A stretch of DNA of 64,000 bases from Cherax quadricarinatus (Eukaryota; Arthropoda; Malacostraca; Decapoda; Parastacidae), in the NCBI RefSeq assembly GCF_038502225.1, contig NC_091372.1, positions 7,568,257-7,632,256 on the forward strand. The letters run 5' to 3'. The translations under genes were made by a program, and so were the position numbers. The notes beneath the pieces were generated by a model. It was not told the DNA's origin. It ran no database searches and saw only the letters and a list, made by a program, of their open reading frames with translations. Positions 48,720 to 61,300 of this stretch are shown here, in pieces (the stretch's first letter is position 1; each line of letters opens with the position of its first letter).

Positions 48720-49795
48720 CCACCAACAACACTGCCACAAACAACACTGCCATCAATAACACTGCCACCAACAACACTGCCACCTACAACACTTCCACCA
48801 ACAACACTGCCATCAACAACACTGCCACCAACAACACTGCCATCAACAACACTGCCACCAACAACACTGCCATCAACAACACTGCCACCAACAACACTGC
48901 CACCAACAACACTGCCACAAACAACACTGCCATCAACAACACTGCCACCAACAACACTGCCACCAACAACAGTGCCACCAACAACACTCCCACCAACAAC
49001 ACTGCTACCAACAACACTGCCATCAACAACACTGCCACCAACAACACTGCCACCAACAACACTGCCACCAACAACACTGCCAACAACAACACTGCCATCA
49101 ACAACACTGCCACCAACAACACTCCCACCAACAACACTGCCACGAACAACACTGCCATCAACAACACTGCCACCAACAACACTGCCACCAACAACACTGC
49201 CATCAACAACACTGCCACCAACAGCACTGCCACCAACAACACTGCCACCAACAACACTGCCATCAACAACACTGCCACCAACAACACTGCCACCAACAAC
49301 ACTGCCACCAACAACACTGCCACCAACAACACTGCCATCAACAACACTGCCACCAACAACACTGCCACCAACAACACTGCCACCAACAACACTGCCATCA
49401 ACAACACTGCCACCAACAACACTGCCACCAACAACACTGCCATCAACAACACTGCCACCAACAACACTGCCACCAACAACACTGCAATCAACAACACTGC
49501 CATCAACAACACTGCCACCAACAACACTGCCACCAGCAAAACTGCCACCAGCAACACTGCCGCCACCAACACTGCCACCAACAACACTGCCACCAACAAC
49601 ACTGCCATCAACAACACTGCCACCAACAACACTGCCACCAACAACACTTCTATCAACAACACTGCCACCAACAACACTGCCACCAACAACACTGCCACCT
49701 ACAACACTGCCATCAACAACATTGCCACCAACAACACTGCCACCAACAACACTGCCACCAACAACACTGCCACCAACAACACTGCCACCAACAAC
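48720..49795. repeat. Duplicated block in the 15-bp array, copy 1 (partner 51823-52898)
   Basis: The run of variant units here (e.g. GCCATCAATAAC at 48749, CACCTACAACACTTCC at 48781) recurs 3,103 bp downstream in the same order, and a 304-codon frame across it is identical in both copies. The duplication is about 1.07 kb and apparently without differences. Confidence 0.85.
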
Positions 49796-51822
49796 ACTCC
49801 CACCAACAGCACTGCCACCAACAACACTGCCACCTACAACACTGCCATCAACAACACTGCCACCAACAACACTGCCACCAACAACACTGCCACCAACAAC
49901 ACTGCCACCAACAACACTGCCACCAACAACACTGCCACCAACAACACTGCTACCAACAACACTGCCACCAACAACACTGCCAACAACACTGCCACCAACA
50001 ACACTGCCACCAACAACACTGCCACCACCAACACTGCCACCACCAACACTGCCACCACCAACACTGCCACCAACAACACTGCCACCACCAACACTGCCAC
50101 CAACAACACTACCATCAACAACACTGCCACCAACAACACTGCCACCAACAACACTGCTACCAACAACACTGCCACCAGCAACACTGCCAACAACACTGCC
50201 ACCAGCAACACTGCCAGGAACAACACTCTTCATGCCACCAGCAACACTGCCAGGAGCAACACTCTTCATGCCACCAGCAACACTGCCAGGAGCAACACTC
50301 TTCATGCCACCAGCAACACTGCCAGGAGCAACACTCTTCATGCCACCAGCAACACTGCCACCAGCAACACTGCCACCAGCAACACTACCATCAACAACAC
50401 TGCCACCAACAACTCTGCCACCAACAACACTGCTACCAACAACACTGCCACCAACAACACTGCCAACAACACTGCCACCAACAACACTGCCACCAACAAC
50501 ACTGCCACCAACAACACTGCCACCACCAACACTGGCACCACCAACACTGCCACCAACAACACTGCCACCACCAACACTGCCACCACCAACACTGCCACCA
50601 ACAACACTGCCACCACCAACACTGCCACCAGCAACACTACCATCAACAACACTGCCACCAACAACACTGCCACCAACAACACTGCTACCAACAACACTGC
50701 CACCAACAACACTGCCAACAACACTGCCACCAACAACACTGCCACCAACAACACTGCCACCAACAACACTGCCACCAACAACACTGCCACCAACAACACT
50801 GCCACCAACAACACTGCCACCAACAACACTGCCACCAACAACACTGCCACCAACAACACTCCCATCAACAACACTGCCACCACCAACACTGCCACCAACA
50901 ACACTGCCACCAACAACACTGCCACCAACAACACTGCCACCAACAACACTGCCACCAACAACACTGCCACCAACAACACTGCCACCAACAACACTGCCAC
51001 CAACAACACTGCCACCAACAACACTGCCACCAACAACACTGCCACCAACAACACTGCCACCAACAACACTCCCACCAACAACACTCCCACCAACAACACT
51101 GCCACCAACAACACTGCCACCAACAACACTCCCACCAACAACACTCCCACCAACAACACTGCCATCAACAACACTGCCACCAACAACACTCCCACCAACA
51201 ACACTGCCACCAACAACACTGCCACCAACAACACTGCCACCAACAACACTGCCACCAACAACACTGCCACCAACAACACTGCCACCAACAACACTGCCAC
51301 CAACAACACTGCCACCAACAACACTGCCACCAACAACACTGCCACCAACCAACACTGCCACCAACAACACTGCCACCAACAACACTGCCACCAACAACAC
51401 TGCCACCAACAACACTGCCACCAACAACACTCCCACCAACAACACTGCCACCAACAACACTGCCACCAACAACACTGCCACCAACAACACTGCCACCAAC
51501 AACACTGCCATCAACAACACTGCCACCAACAACACTGCCACCAACAACACTGCCACCAACAACACTGCCACCAACAACACTGCCATCAACAACACTCCCA
51601 CCAACAACACTGCCACCAACAACACTGCCACCAACAACACTGCCACCAACAACACTGCAACCAACAACACTGCCACCAACAACACTGCCACCAACAACAC
51701 TGTCACCAACAACACTGCCACCAACAACACTGCCACCAACAACACTGCCACCAACAACACTGCCACCAACAACACTGCCACCAACAACACTGCCACCAAC
51801 AACACTGCCACCAACAACACTG

Positions 51823-52898
51823 CCACCAACAACACTGCCACAAACAACACTGCCATCAATAACACTGCCACCAACAACACTGCCACCTACAACACTTCCA
51901 CCAACAACACTGCCATCAACAACACTGCCACCAACAACACTGCCATCAACAACACTGCCACCAACAACACTGCCATCAACAACACTGCCACCAACAACAC
52001 TGCCACCAACAACACTGCCACAAACAACACTGCCATCAACAACACTGCCACCAACAACACTGCCACCAACAACAGTGCCACCAACAACACTCCCACCAAC
52101 AACACTGCTACCAACAACACTGCCATCAACAACACTGCCACCAACAACACTGCCACCAACAACACTGCCACCAACAACACTGCCAACAACAACACTGCCA
52201 TCAACAACACTGCCACCAACAACACTCCCACCAACAACACTGCCACGAACAACACTGCCATCAACAACACTGCCACCAACAACACTGCCACCAACAACAC
52301 TGCCATCAACAACACTGCCACCAACAGCACTGCCACCAACAACACTGCCACCAACAACACTGCCATCAACAACACTGCCACCAACAACACTGCCACCAAC
52401 AACACTGCCACCAACAACACTGCCACCAACAACACTGCCATCAACAACACTGCCACCAACAACACTGCCACCAACAACACTGCCACCAACAACACTGCCA
52501 TCAACAACACTGCCACCAACAACACTGCCACCAACAACACTGCCATCAACAACACTGCCACCAACAACACTGCCACCAACAACACTGCAATCAACAACAC
52601 TGCCATCAACAACACTGCCACCAACAACACTGCCACCAGCAAAACTGCCACCAGCAACACTGCCGCCACCAACACTGCCACCAACAACACTGCCACCAAC
52701 AACACTGCCATCAACAACACTGCCACCAACAACACTGCCACCAACAACACTTCTATCAACAACACTGCCACCAACAACACTGCCACCAACAACACTGCCA
52801 CCTACAACACTGCCATCAACAACATTGCCACCAACAACACTGCCACCAACAACACTGCCACCAACAACACTGCCACCAACAACACTGCCACCAACAAC
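51823..52898. repeat. Duplicated block in the 15-bp array, copy 2
   Basis: Partner of 48720-49795 (offset 3,103 bp). It directly follows another duplicated block: 51396-51840 recurs at 53286-53730 (offset 1,890 bp, marked by GTCACC at 51702/53592 and GCAACC at 51657/53547). Confidence 0.85.
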
Positions 52899-54114
52899 AC
52901 TGCCACCAACAACACTGCCACCAACAACACTGCCACCAACAACACTGCCACCAACAACACTCCCACCAACAACACTCCCACCAACAACACTCCCACCAAC
53001 AACACTCCCACCAACAACACTCCCACCAACAACACTCCCACCAACAACACTGCCATCAACAACACTGCCACCAACAACACTCCCACCAACAACACTGCCA
53101 CCAACAACACTGCCACCAACAACACTGCCACCAACAACACTGCCACCAACAACACTGCCACCAACAACACTGCCACCAACAACACTGCCACCAACAACAC
53201 TGCCACCAACAACACTGCCACCAACAACACTGCCACCACCAACACTGCCACCAACAACACTGCCACCAACAACACTGCCATCAACAACACTGCCACCAAC
53301 AACACTGCCACCAACAACACTCCCACCAACAACACTGCCACCAACAACACTGCCACCAACAACACTGCCACCAACAACACTGCCACCAACAACACTGCCA
53401 TCAACAACACTGCCACCAACAACACTGCCACCAACAACACTGCCACCAACAACACTGCCACCAACAACACTGCCATCAACAACACTCCCACCAACAACAC
53501 TGCCACCAACAACACTGCCACCAACAACACTGCCACCAACAACACTGCAACCAACAACACTGCCACCAACAACACTGCCACCAACAACACTGTCACCAAC
53601 AACACTGCCACCAACAACACTGCCACCAACAACACTGCCACCAACAACACTGCCACCAACAACACTGCCACCAACAACACTGCCACCAACAACACTGCCA
53701 CCAACAACACTGCCACCAACAACACTGCCACCAACAACACTGCCATCAACAACACTGCCACCAACAACACTGCCAACAACAACACTGCCATCAACAACAC
53801 TGCCACCAACAACACTGCCAACAACAACACTGCCACCAACAACACTGCCATCAACGACACTGCCACCAACAACACTGCCATCAACAACACTGCCACCAAC
53901 AACACTGCCAACAACAACACTGCCATCAACAACACTGCCATCAACAACACTGCCAACAACAACACTGCCATCAACAACACTGCCACCAACAACACTGCCA
54001 ACAACAACACTATGTGAAGTTTATTGAGGTACACATAAGCACAATTATTATACATAATAACACATGTGTAAATTAGTCATGATAGGTAGATGGAAGTCAA
54101 AGTAAGAAGAAAGA

Positions 54115-54270
54115 AGCCAAAATAAGAAGACAAAAGTCATGTTAAGAAGATACAAGTCATTGTAAGAAGATACAAGTCATGTTAAGAAGATACAAGTCAT
54201 TGTAAGAAGATACAAGTCATGTTAAGAAGATACAAGTCATTGTAAGAAGATACAAGTCATGTTAAGAAGA
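54115..54270. repeat. 20-bp repeat AAGAAGATACAAGTCATGTT, about 8 copies
   Basis: Units alternate CATGTTAAG and CATTGTAAG, giving a 40-bp dimer period. No coding content. Confidence 0.93.
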
Positions 54271-54399
54271 TACAAGTGAGACAAGAGGTTCAGTACCTGT
54301 CCTGCAGCAACAGTCTAGCACTACTCTCGCTTCGTCTAGTAAGGTCATTTATTCTGCTAGGACCAAGAGTGCATCAGGGAGTGGGCAGTACCTTGTTCC

Positions 54400-54835
54400 T
54401 GTGGCTCCCACTGTTGGGTACTCCAGTATACCTCTCTGTTACCCCTGGGGTCGTTTCTTTCAGCCTCTGGTTAAGCGTTCTCGAGTATACTTTTCTGTTA
54501 ACTCTGTGGTCGTTTCTTTCAGTCGCTGGTTAAGCGTACTCGAGTATACTTTTCTGTTAACTCTGTGGTCGTTTCTTTCAGTCGCTGGTTAAGCGTACTC
54601 GAGTATACCTCTCTGTTAACCCTGGGGTCGTTTCTTTCAGTTGCTGGTTAAGCGTACTCCAGTATACTTCTCTGTTACCCCTGGGGTCGTTTCTTTCAGT
54701 CGCTGGTTAAGCGTGCTCGAGTATACCTCTCTGTTACCCCTGGGGTCGTTTCTTTCAGTCGCTGGTTAAGCGTACTCCAGTATACCTCTCTGTTACCCCT
54801 GGGGTCGTGTCTTTCAGTCACTGGTTATGCATGGC
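54400..54835. repeat. 59-bp tandem repeat, about 7 copies, with an acceptor-like motif
   Basis: A 59-bp unit containing GGGTCGTTTCTTTCAGTCGC and TGGTTAAGCGTACTCCAGTA. TTTCTTTCAG in each unit resembles a 3' splice site (polypyrimidine tract plus CAG). The last, diverged unit (54790-54830) leads into a LINE-B-derived fragment. A reversed relative of the unit lies at 55270-55315. Confidence 0.92.
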
Positions 54836-54990
54836 CTTGATGGCTTGGTGGTGGGTGAGTAAATAAAACTGAGAGATTACATCATTATCTACACCTGGAA
54901 AGTCCTAGAGGGACTGGTCCCAAATCTGTACACAGAAATTACTCCCTACGAGAGCATAATACTGGGCAGACGGTGCAACATACCTGCTGG
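54785..54990 (+). pseudogene. LINE-B C-terminal fragment, left arm of an inverted pair
   Basis: Starts with a 59-bp-type unit and a linker (GGTGGTGGGTGAGTAAATAA). From 54869 it encodes a short LINE-B C-terminal piece containing YTWKVLEGLVPNL, TEITPYES and LGRRCNIPA, matching residues after the RT in LINE-B copy 1 (45700-45830). Sequence identity stops near 54990. Confidence 0.8.
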
Positions 54991-55064
54991 AACATTGATC
55001 AAGGTTCCAGGACCAAAACATTTCCTAATATGTCTTAGTGTTTGCTCACGTCTCTTTTTAAACT

Positions 55065-55315
55065 ATACAACGTTAATACTGTTTTCTCTTAGTGTACTAA
55101 CGGCGTCCTTACTTTTCATTGAGGGTATGTTGCGCCGTCTGCCCAGTCTCTTGCTTTCGTATGGAGTGATTTCTGTGTGTAAATTTATAGCAATTCTCTC
55201 TTGGATTTTCCAGGTGTAGATTATGCTGTAATTACCTTCATTTTATTTACCCACTCACCATCGAGCCCAACAATGTGACGCTTAACCGGTGATTGAAAGA
55301 AACGACCCCTGGGTT
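55065..55315 (-). pseudogene. LINE-B C-terminal fragment, right arm of an inverted pair
   Basis: The reverse complement carries the same order as the left arm: the 59-bp-type sequence (GGGGTCGTTTCTTTCA), the linker (GTGAGTGGGTAAATAAAATG), then LINE-B residues with IYTWKIQE, TEITPYESKRLGRR and IPSMKSKDAVSTL. The shared non-LINE leader shows that both arms descend from one composite unit. Confidence 0.8.
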
Positions 55316-55319
55316 CATC

Positions 55320-58300
55320 AGTTTGTTAGTTGTTGTCTACCAACCTACAACCACAGAACGGTAGTACATCCCTGGTGGTTGTTGTCTATCAACCTACTAC
55401 CACAGGACGGTAGTACATCCCTGGTGGTTGTTGTCTATCAACCTACTACCACAGGACGGTAGTACATCCCTGGTGGTTGTTGTCTATCAACCTATTACCA
55501 CAGGACGGTAGTACATCCCTGGTGGTTGTTGTCTATCAGCCTACTACCACAGGACGGTAGTACATCCCTGGGTGGTTGTTGTCTACCAACCTACAACCAC
55601 AGGACGGTAGTACATCCCTGGTGGTTGTTGTCTACCAACCTACTACCACAGGACGGTAGTACCTCCCTGGTGGTTGTTGTCTATCAACCTACTACCACAG
55701 GACGGTAGTACCTCCCTGGGTGGTTGCTATCTACCAACCTACAACCACAGGACGGTAGTACATCCCTGGGTGGTTGTTGTCTACCAACCTACTACCACAG
55801 GACGGTAGTACCTCCCTGGGTTGTTGTTGTCTACCAACCTACTACCACAGGACGGTAGTACCTCCCTGGGTGGTTGTTGTCTACCAACCTACTACCACAG
55901 GACGGTAGTACCTCCCTGGGTGGGTGTTGTCTACCAACCTACAACCACAGGACGGTAGTACCTCCCTGGGTGGTTGTTGTCTACCAACCAACTACCAAAG
56001 GACGGTAGTACCTCCCTGGGTGGTTGTTGTCTACCAACCTACAACCACAGGAGGGTAGTACATCCCTGGGTGGTTGTTGTCTACCAACCTACTACCACAG
56101 GACGGTAGTACCTCCATGGGTGGTTGTTGTCTACCAACCTACTACCACAGGACGGTAGTACCTCCCTGGGTGGGTGTTGTCTACCAACCTGCAACCACAG
56201 GACGGTAGTACCTCCCTGGGTGGTTGTTGTCTACCAACCAACTACCAAAGGACGGTAGTACCTCCCTGGGTGGTTGTTGTCTACCAACCTACAACCACGG
56301 GAGGGTAGTACATCCCTGGGTGGTTGTTGTCTACCAACCTACTACCACAGGACGGTAGTAACTCCCTGAGTGGTTGTTGTCTACCAACCTACTACCACAG
56401 GACGGTAGTACCTCCCTGGGTGGTTGTTGTCTACCAACCTACTACCAGAGGACGGTAGTACCTCCCTGGGTGGTTGCTGTCTACCAACCTACAACCACAG
56501 GACGGTAGTACCTCCCTGGGTGGTTGTTGTCTACCAACCTACTACCACGGGAAGGTAGTACCTCCCTGGGTGGTTGTTGTCTACCAACCTACAACCACAG
56601 GACGGTAGTACCTCCCTGAGTGGTTGTTGTCTACCAACCTACAACCAAAGGACGGTAGTACCTCCCTGGGTGGTTGTTGTCAACCAACCTACTACCACAG
56701 GACGGTAGTACATCCCTGGGTGGTTGTTGTCTACCAACCTACTACCACAGGACGGTAGTACCTCCCTGGGTGGTTGTTGTCTACCAATCTACAACCACAG
56801 GACGGTAGTGCATCCCTGGGTGGTTGTTGTCTGCCAACCTACTACCACAGGACGGTAGTACCTCCCTGGGTGGTTGTTGTCTACCAACCTACTACCACAG
56901 GTCGGTAGTACCTCCCTGGGTGGTTGTTGTCTACCAACCTACTACCAAAAGACGGTAGTACCTCCCTGGGTGGTTGTTGTCTACCAACCTACAACCACAG
57001 GACGGTAGTACATCCCTGGGTGGTTGTCTACCAACCTACAACCACAGGACGGTAGTACCTCACTGGGTGGTTGTTGTCTACCAACCTACTACCACAGGTC
57101 GGTAGTACCTCCCTGGGTGGTTGTTGTCTACCAACCTACTACCACAGGTCGGTAGTACCTCCCTGGGTGGTTGTTGTCTACCAACCTACTACCACAGGAT
57201 GGTAGTACCTCCCTGGGTGGTTGTTGTCTACCAACCTACTACTACAGGACGGTAGTACCTCCCTGGGTGGTTGTTGTCTACCAACCAACTACCAAAGGAC
57301 GGTAGTACCTCCCTGGGTGGTTGTTGTCTACCAACCTACAACCACAGGGGGGTAGTACATCCCTGGGTGGTTGTTGTCTACCAACCTACTACCACAGGAC
57401 GGTAGTACCTCCATGGGTGGTTGTTGTCTACCAACCTACTACCACAGGACGGTAGTACCTCCCTGGGTGGGTGTTGTCTACCAACCTGCAACCACAGGAC
57501 GGTAGTACCTCCCTGGGTGGTTGTTGTCTACCAACCAACTACCAAAGGACGGTAGTACCTCCCTGGGTGGTTGTTGTCTACCAACCTACAACAACGGGAG
57601 GGTAGTACATCCCTGGGTGGTTGTTGTCTACCAACCTACTACCACAGGACGGTAGTAACTCCCTGAGTGGTTGTTGTCTACCAACCTACTACCACAGGAC
57701 GGTAGTACCTCCCTGGGTGGTTGTTGTCTACCAACCTACTACCAGAGGACGGTAGTACCTCCCTGGGTGGTTGCTGTCTACCAACCTACAACCACAGGAC
57801 GGTAGTACCTCCCTGGGTGGTTGTTGTCTACCAACCTACTACCACGGGAAGGTAGTACCTCCCTGGGTGGTTGTTGTCTACCAACCTACAACCACAGGAC
57901 GGTAGTACCTCCCTGGGTGGTTGTTGTCTACCAACCTACAACCAAAGGACGGTAGTACCTCCCTGGGTGGTTGTTGTCAACCAACCTACTACCACAGGAC
58001 GGTAGTACCTCCCTGCGTGGTTGTTGTCTACCAACCTACTACCACAGGACGGTAGTACCTCCCTGGGTGGTTGTTGTCTACCAATCTACAACCACAGGAC
58101 GGTAGTGCATCCCTGGGTGGTTGTTGTCTCCCAACCTACTACCACAGGACGGTAGTACCTCCCTGGGTGGTTGTTGTCTACCAACCTACTACCACAGGTC
58201 GGTAGTACCTCCCTGGGTGGTTGTTGTCTACCAACCTACTACCAAAAGACGGTAGTACCTCCCTGGGGGGTTGTTGTCTACCAACCTACAACCACAGGAC

Positions 58301-61300
58301 GGTAGTACATCCCAGGGTGGTTGTCTACCAACCTACAACCACAGGACGGTAGTACCTCCCTGGGTGGTTGTTGTCTACCAACCTACTACCACAGGTCGGT
58401 AGTACCTCCCTGGGTGGTTGTTGTCTACCAACCTACTACCACAGGTCGGTAGTACCTCCCTGGGTGGTTTTTGTCTACCAACCTACTACCACAGGACGGT
58501 AGTACCTCCCTGGGTGGTTGTTGTCTACCAACCTACTACTACAGGACGGTAGTACCTCCCTGGGTGGTTGTTGTCTACCAACCAACTACCAAAGGACGGT
58601 AGTACCTCCCTGGGTGGTTGTTGTCTACCAACCTACAACCACAGGACGGTAGTACATCCCTGGGTGGTTGTTGTCTATCAACCTACTACCACAGGACGGT
58701 AGTACATCCCTGGGTGGTTGTTGTCTACCAACCTACTACCACAGGACGGTAGTACCTCCCTGAGTGGTTGTTGTCTACCAACCTACTACAACAGGACGGT
58801 AGTACCTCCCTGGGTGGTTGTTGTCTACCAACCTACTACCACAGGACGGTATTACCTCCCTGGGTGGGTGTTGTCTACCAACCTACAACCACAGGACGGT
58901 AGTACCTCCCTGGGTGGTTGTTGTCTACCAACCAACTACCAAAGGACGGTAGTACCTCCCTGGGTGGTTGTTGTCTACCAACCTACAACCACAGGACGGT
59001 AGTACATCCCTGGTGGTTGTTGTCTATCAACCTACTACCACAGGACGGTAGTACATCCCTGGGTGGTTGTTGTCTACCAACCTACTACCACAGGACGGTA
59101 ATACCTCCCTGAGTGGTTGTTGTCTACCAACCTACTACCACAGGACGGTAGTACCTCCCTGGGTGGTTGTTGTCTACCAACCTACTACCACAGGACGGTA
59201 GTACCTCCCTGGGTGGTTGCTGTCTACCAACCTACAACCACAGGACGGTAGTACATCCCTGGGTGGTTGTTGTCTACCAACCTACTACCACAGGACGGTA
59301 GTACCTCCCTGGGTGGTTGTTGTCTACCAACCTACTACCACAGGACGGTAGTACCTCCCTGGGTGGGTGTTGTCTACCAACCTACAACCACAGGACGGTA
59401 GTACCTCCCTGGGTGGTTGTTGTCTACCAACCAACTACCAAAGGACGGTAGTACCTCCCTGGGTGGTTGTTGTCTACCAACCTACAACCACAGGACGGTA
59501 GTACATCCCTGGGGTGTTGTTGTCTATCAACCTACTACCACTGGACGGTAGTACCTCCCTGGGTGGTTGTTGTCTACCAACCAACTACCACAGGACGGTA
59601 GTACCTCCCTGAGTGGTTGTTGTCTACCAACCTACTACCACAGGACGGTAGTACCTCCCTGGGTGGTTGTTGTTTACCAACCTACTACCACAGGACGGTA
59701 GTACCTCCCTGGGTGGTTGTTGTCTACCAACCTACTACCACGGGAAGGTAGTACCTCCCTGGGTGGTAGTTGTCTACCAACCTACAACCACAGGACGGTA
59801 GTACCTCCTTGGGTGGTTGTTGTCTACCAACCTACAACCAAAGGACGGTAGTACCTCCCTGGGTGGTTGTTGTCAACCAACCTACTACCACAGGACGGTA
59901 GTACCTCCCTGGGTGGTTGTTGTCTACCAACCAACTACCACAGGACGGCAGTACCTCCCTGGGTGGTTGTTGTCTACCAACCTACTACCACAGGACGGTA
60001 GTACCTCCCTGGGTGGTTGTTGACTACCAATCTACAACCACAGGACGGTAGTGCATCCCTGGGTGGTTGTTGTCTGCCAACCTACTACCACAGGATGGTA
60101 GTACCTCCCTGGGTGGTTGTTGTCTACCAACCTACTACCACAGACCGGTAGTACCTCCCTGGGTGGTTGTTGTCTACCAACCTACTACCACAGGACGGTA
60201 GTACCTCCCTGGGTGGTTGTTGTCTACCAACCTACTACCACAGGACGGTAGTACCTCCCTGGGTGGTTGCTGTCTACCAACCTACTACCACAGGACGGTA
60301 GTACCTCCCTGGGTGGTTGCTGTCTACCAACCTACTACCACAGGACGGTAGTAGATCCCTGGGTGGTTGCTGTCTACCAACCTACTACCACAGGACGGTA
60401 GTACCTCCCTGGGTGGTTGCTGTCTACCAACCTACTACCACAGGACGGTAGTACCTCCCTGGGTGGTTGCTGTCTACCAACCTACTACCACAGGACGGTA
60501 GTACCTCCCTGGGTGGTTGTTGTCTACCAACCTACTACCACAGGACGGTAGTACCTCCCTGGGTGGTTGCTGTCTACCAACCTACTACCACAGGACGGTA
60601 GTACCTCCCTGGGTGGTTGTTGTCTACCAACCTACTACCACAGGACGGTAGTACCTCCCTGGGTGGTTGTTGTCTACCAACCTACTACCACAGGACGGTA
60701 GTACCTCCCTGGGTGGTTGCTGTCTACCAACCTACTACCACAGGACGGTAGTACCTCCCTGGGTGGTTGCTGTCTACCAACCTACTACCACAGGACGGTA
60801 GTACCTCCCTGGGTGGTTGCTGTCTACCAACCTACTACCACAGGACGGTAGTACCTCCCTGGGTGGTTGTTGTCTACCAACCTACTACCACAGGACGGTA
60901 GTACCTCCCTGGGTGGTTGCTGTCTACCAACCTACTACCACAGGACGGTAGTACCTCCCTGGGTGGTTGCTGTCTACCAACCTACTACCACAGGACGGTA
61001 GTACCTCCCTGGGTGGTTGCTGTCTACCAACCTACTACCACAGGACGGTAGTACCTCCCTGGGTGGTTGCTGTCTACCAACCTACTACCACAGGACGGTA
61101 GTACCTCCCTGGGTGGTTGCTGTCTACCAACCTACTACCACAGGACGGTAGTACCTCCCTGGGTGGTTGCTGTCTACCAACCTACTACCACAGGACGGTA
61201 GTACCTCCCTGGGTGGTTGCTGTCTACCAACCTACTACCACAGGACGGTAGTACCTCCCTGGGTGGTTGCTGTCTACCAACCTACTACCACAGGACGGTA

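Larger units (their letters stand above)
46290..54011. repeat. 15-bp minisatellite, subfamily B, right block
   Basis: About 7.7 kb of CAACAACACTGCCAC units with variants GCCATC, GCCACT, TCCCACC and AAAACT. It contains a local 36-bp higher-order unit with CACTCTTCATGCCACCAGC (four copies, 50217-50355) and kilobase-scale internal duplications. The longest open frame (about 2,011 codons, plus strand) reads PTTLP then NNTAT pentamers; the switch reflects a register slip, which argues against coding. Confidence 0.97.

Noticed and set aside
47982..54017. Open frame of about 2,011 codons (PTTLP then NNTAT pentamers) and other giant frames at 33.8-54 kb
   Set aside because: They are translations of a 15-bp unit without stops. 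Equally long frames exist on the other strand and in other phases, the residue pattern switches with register slips, and no start context, exon signals or domains exist.
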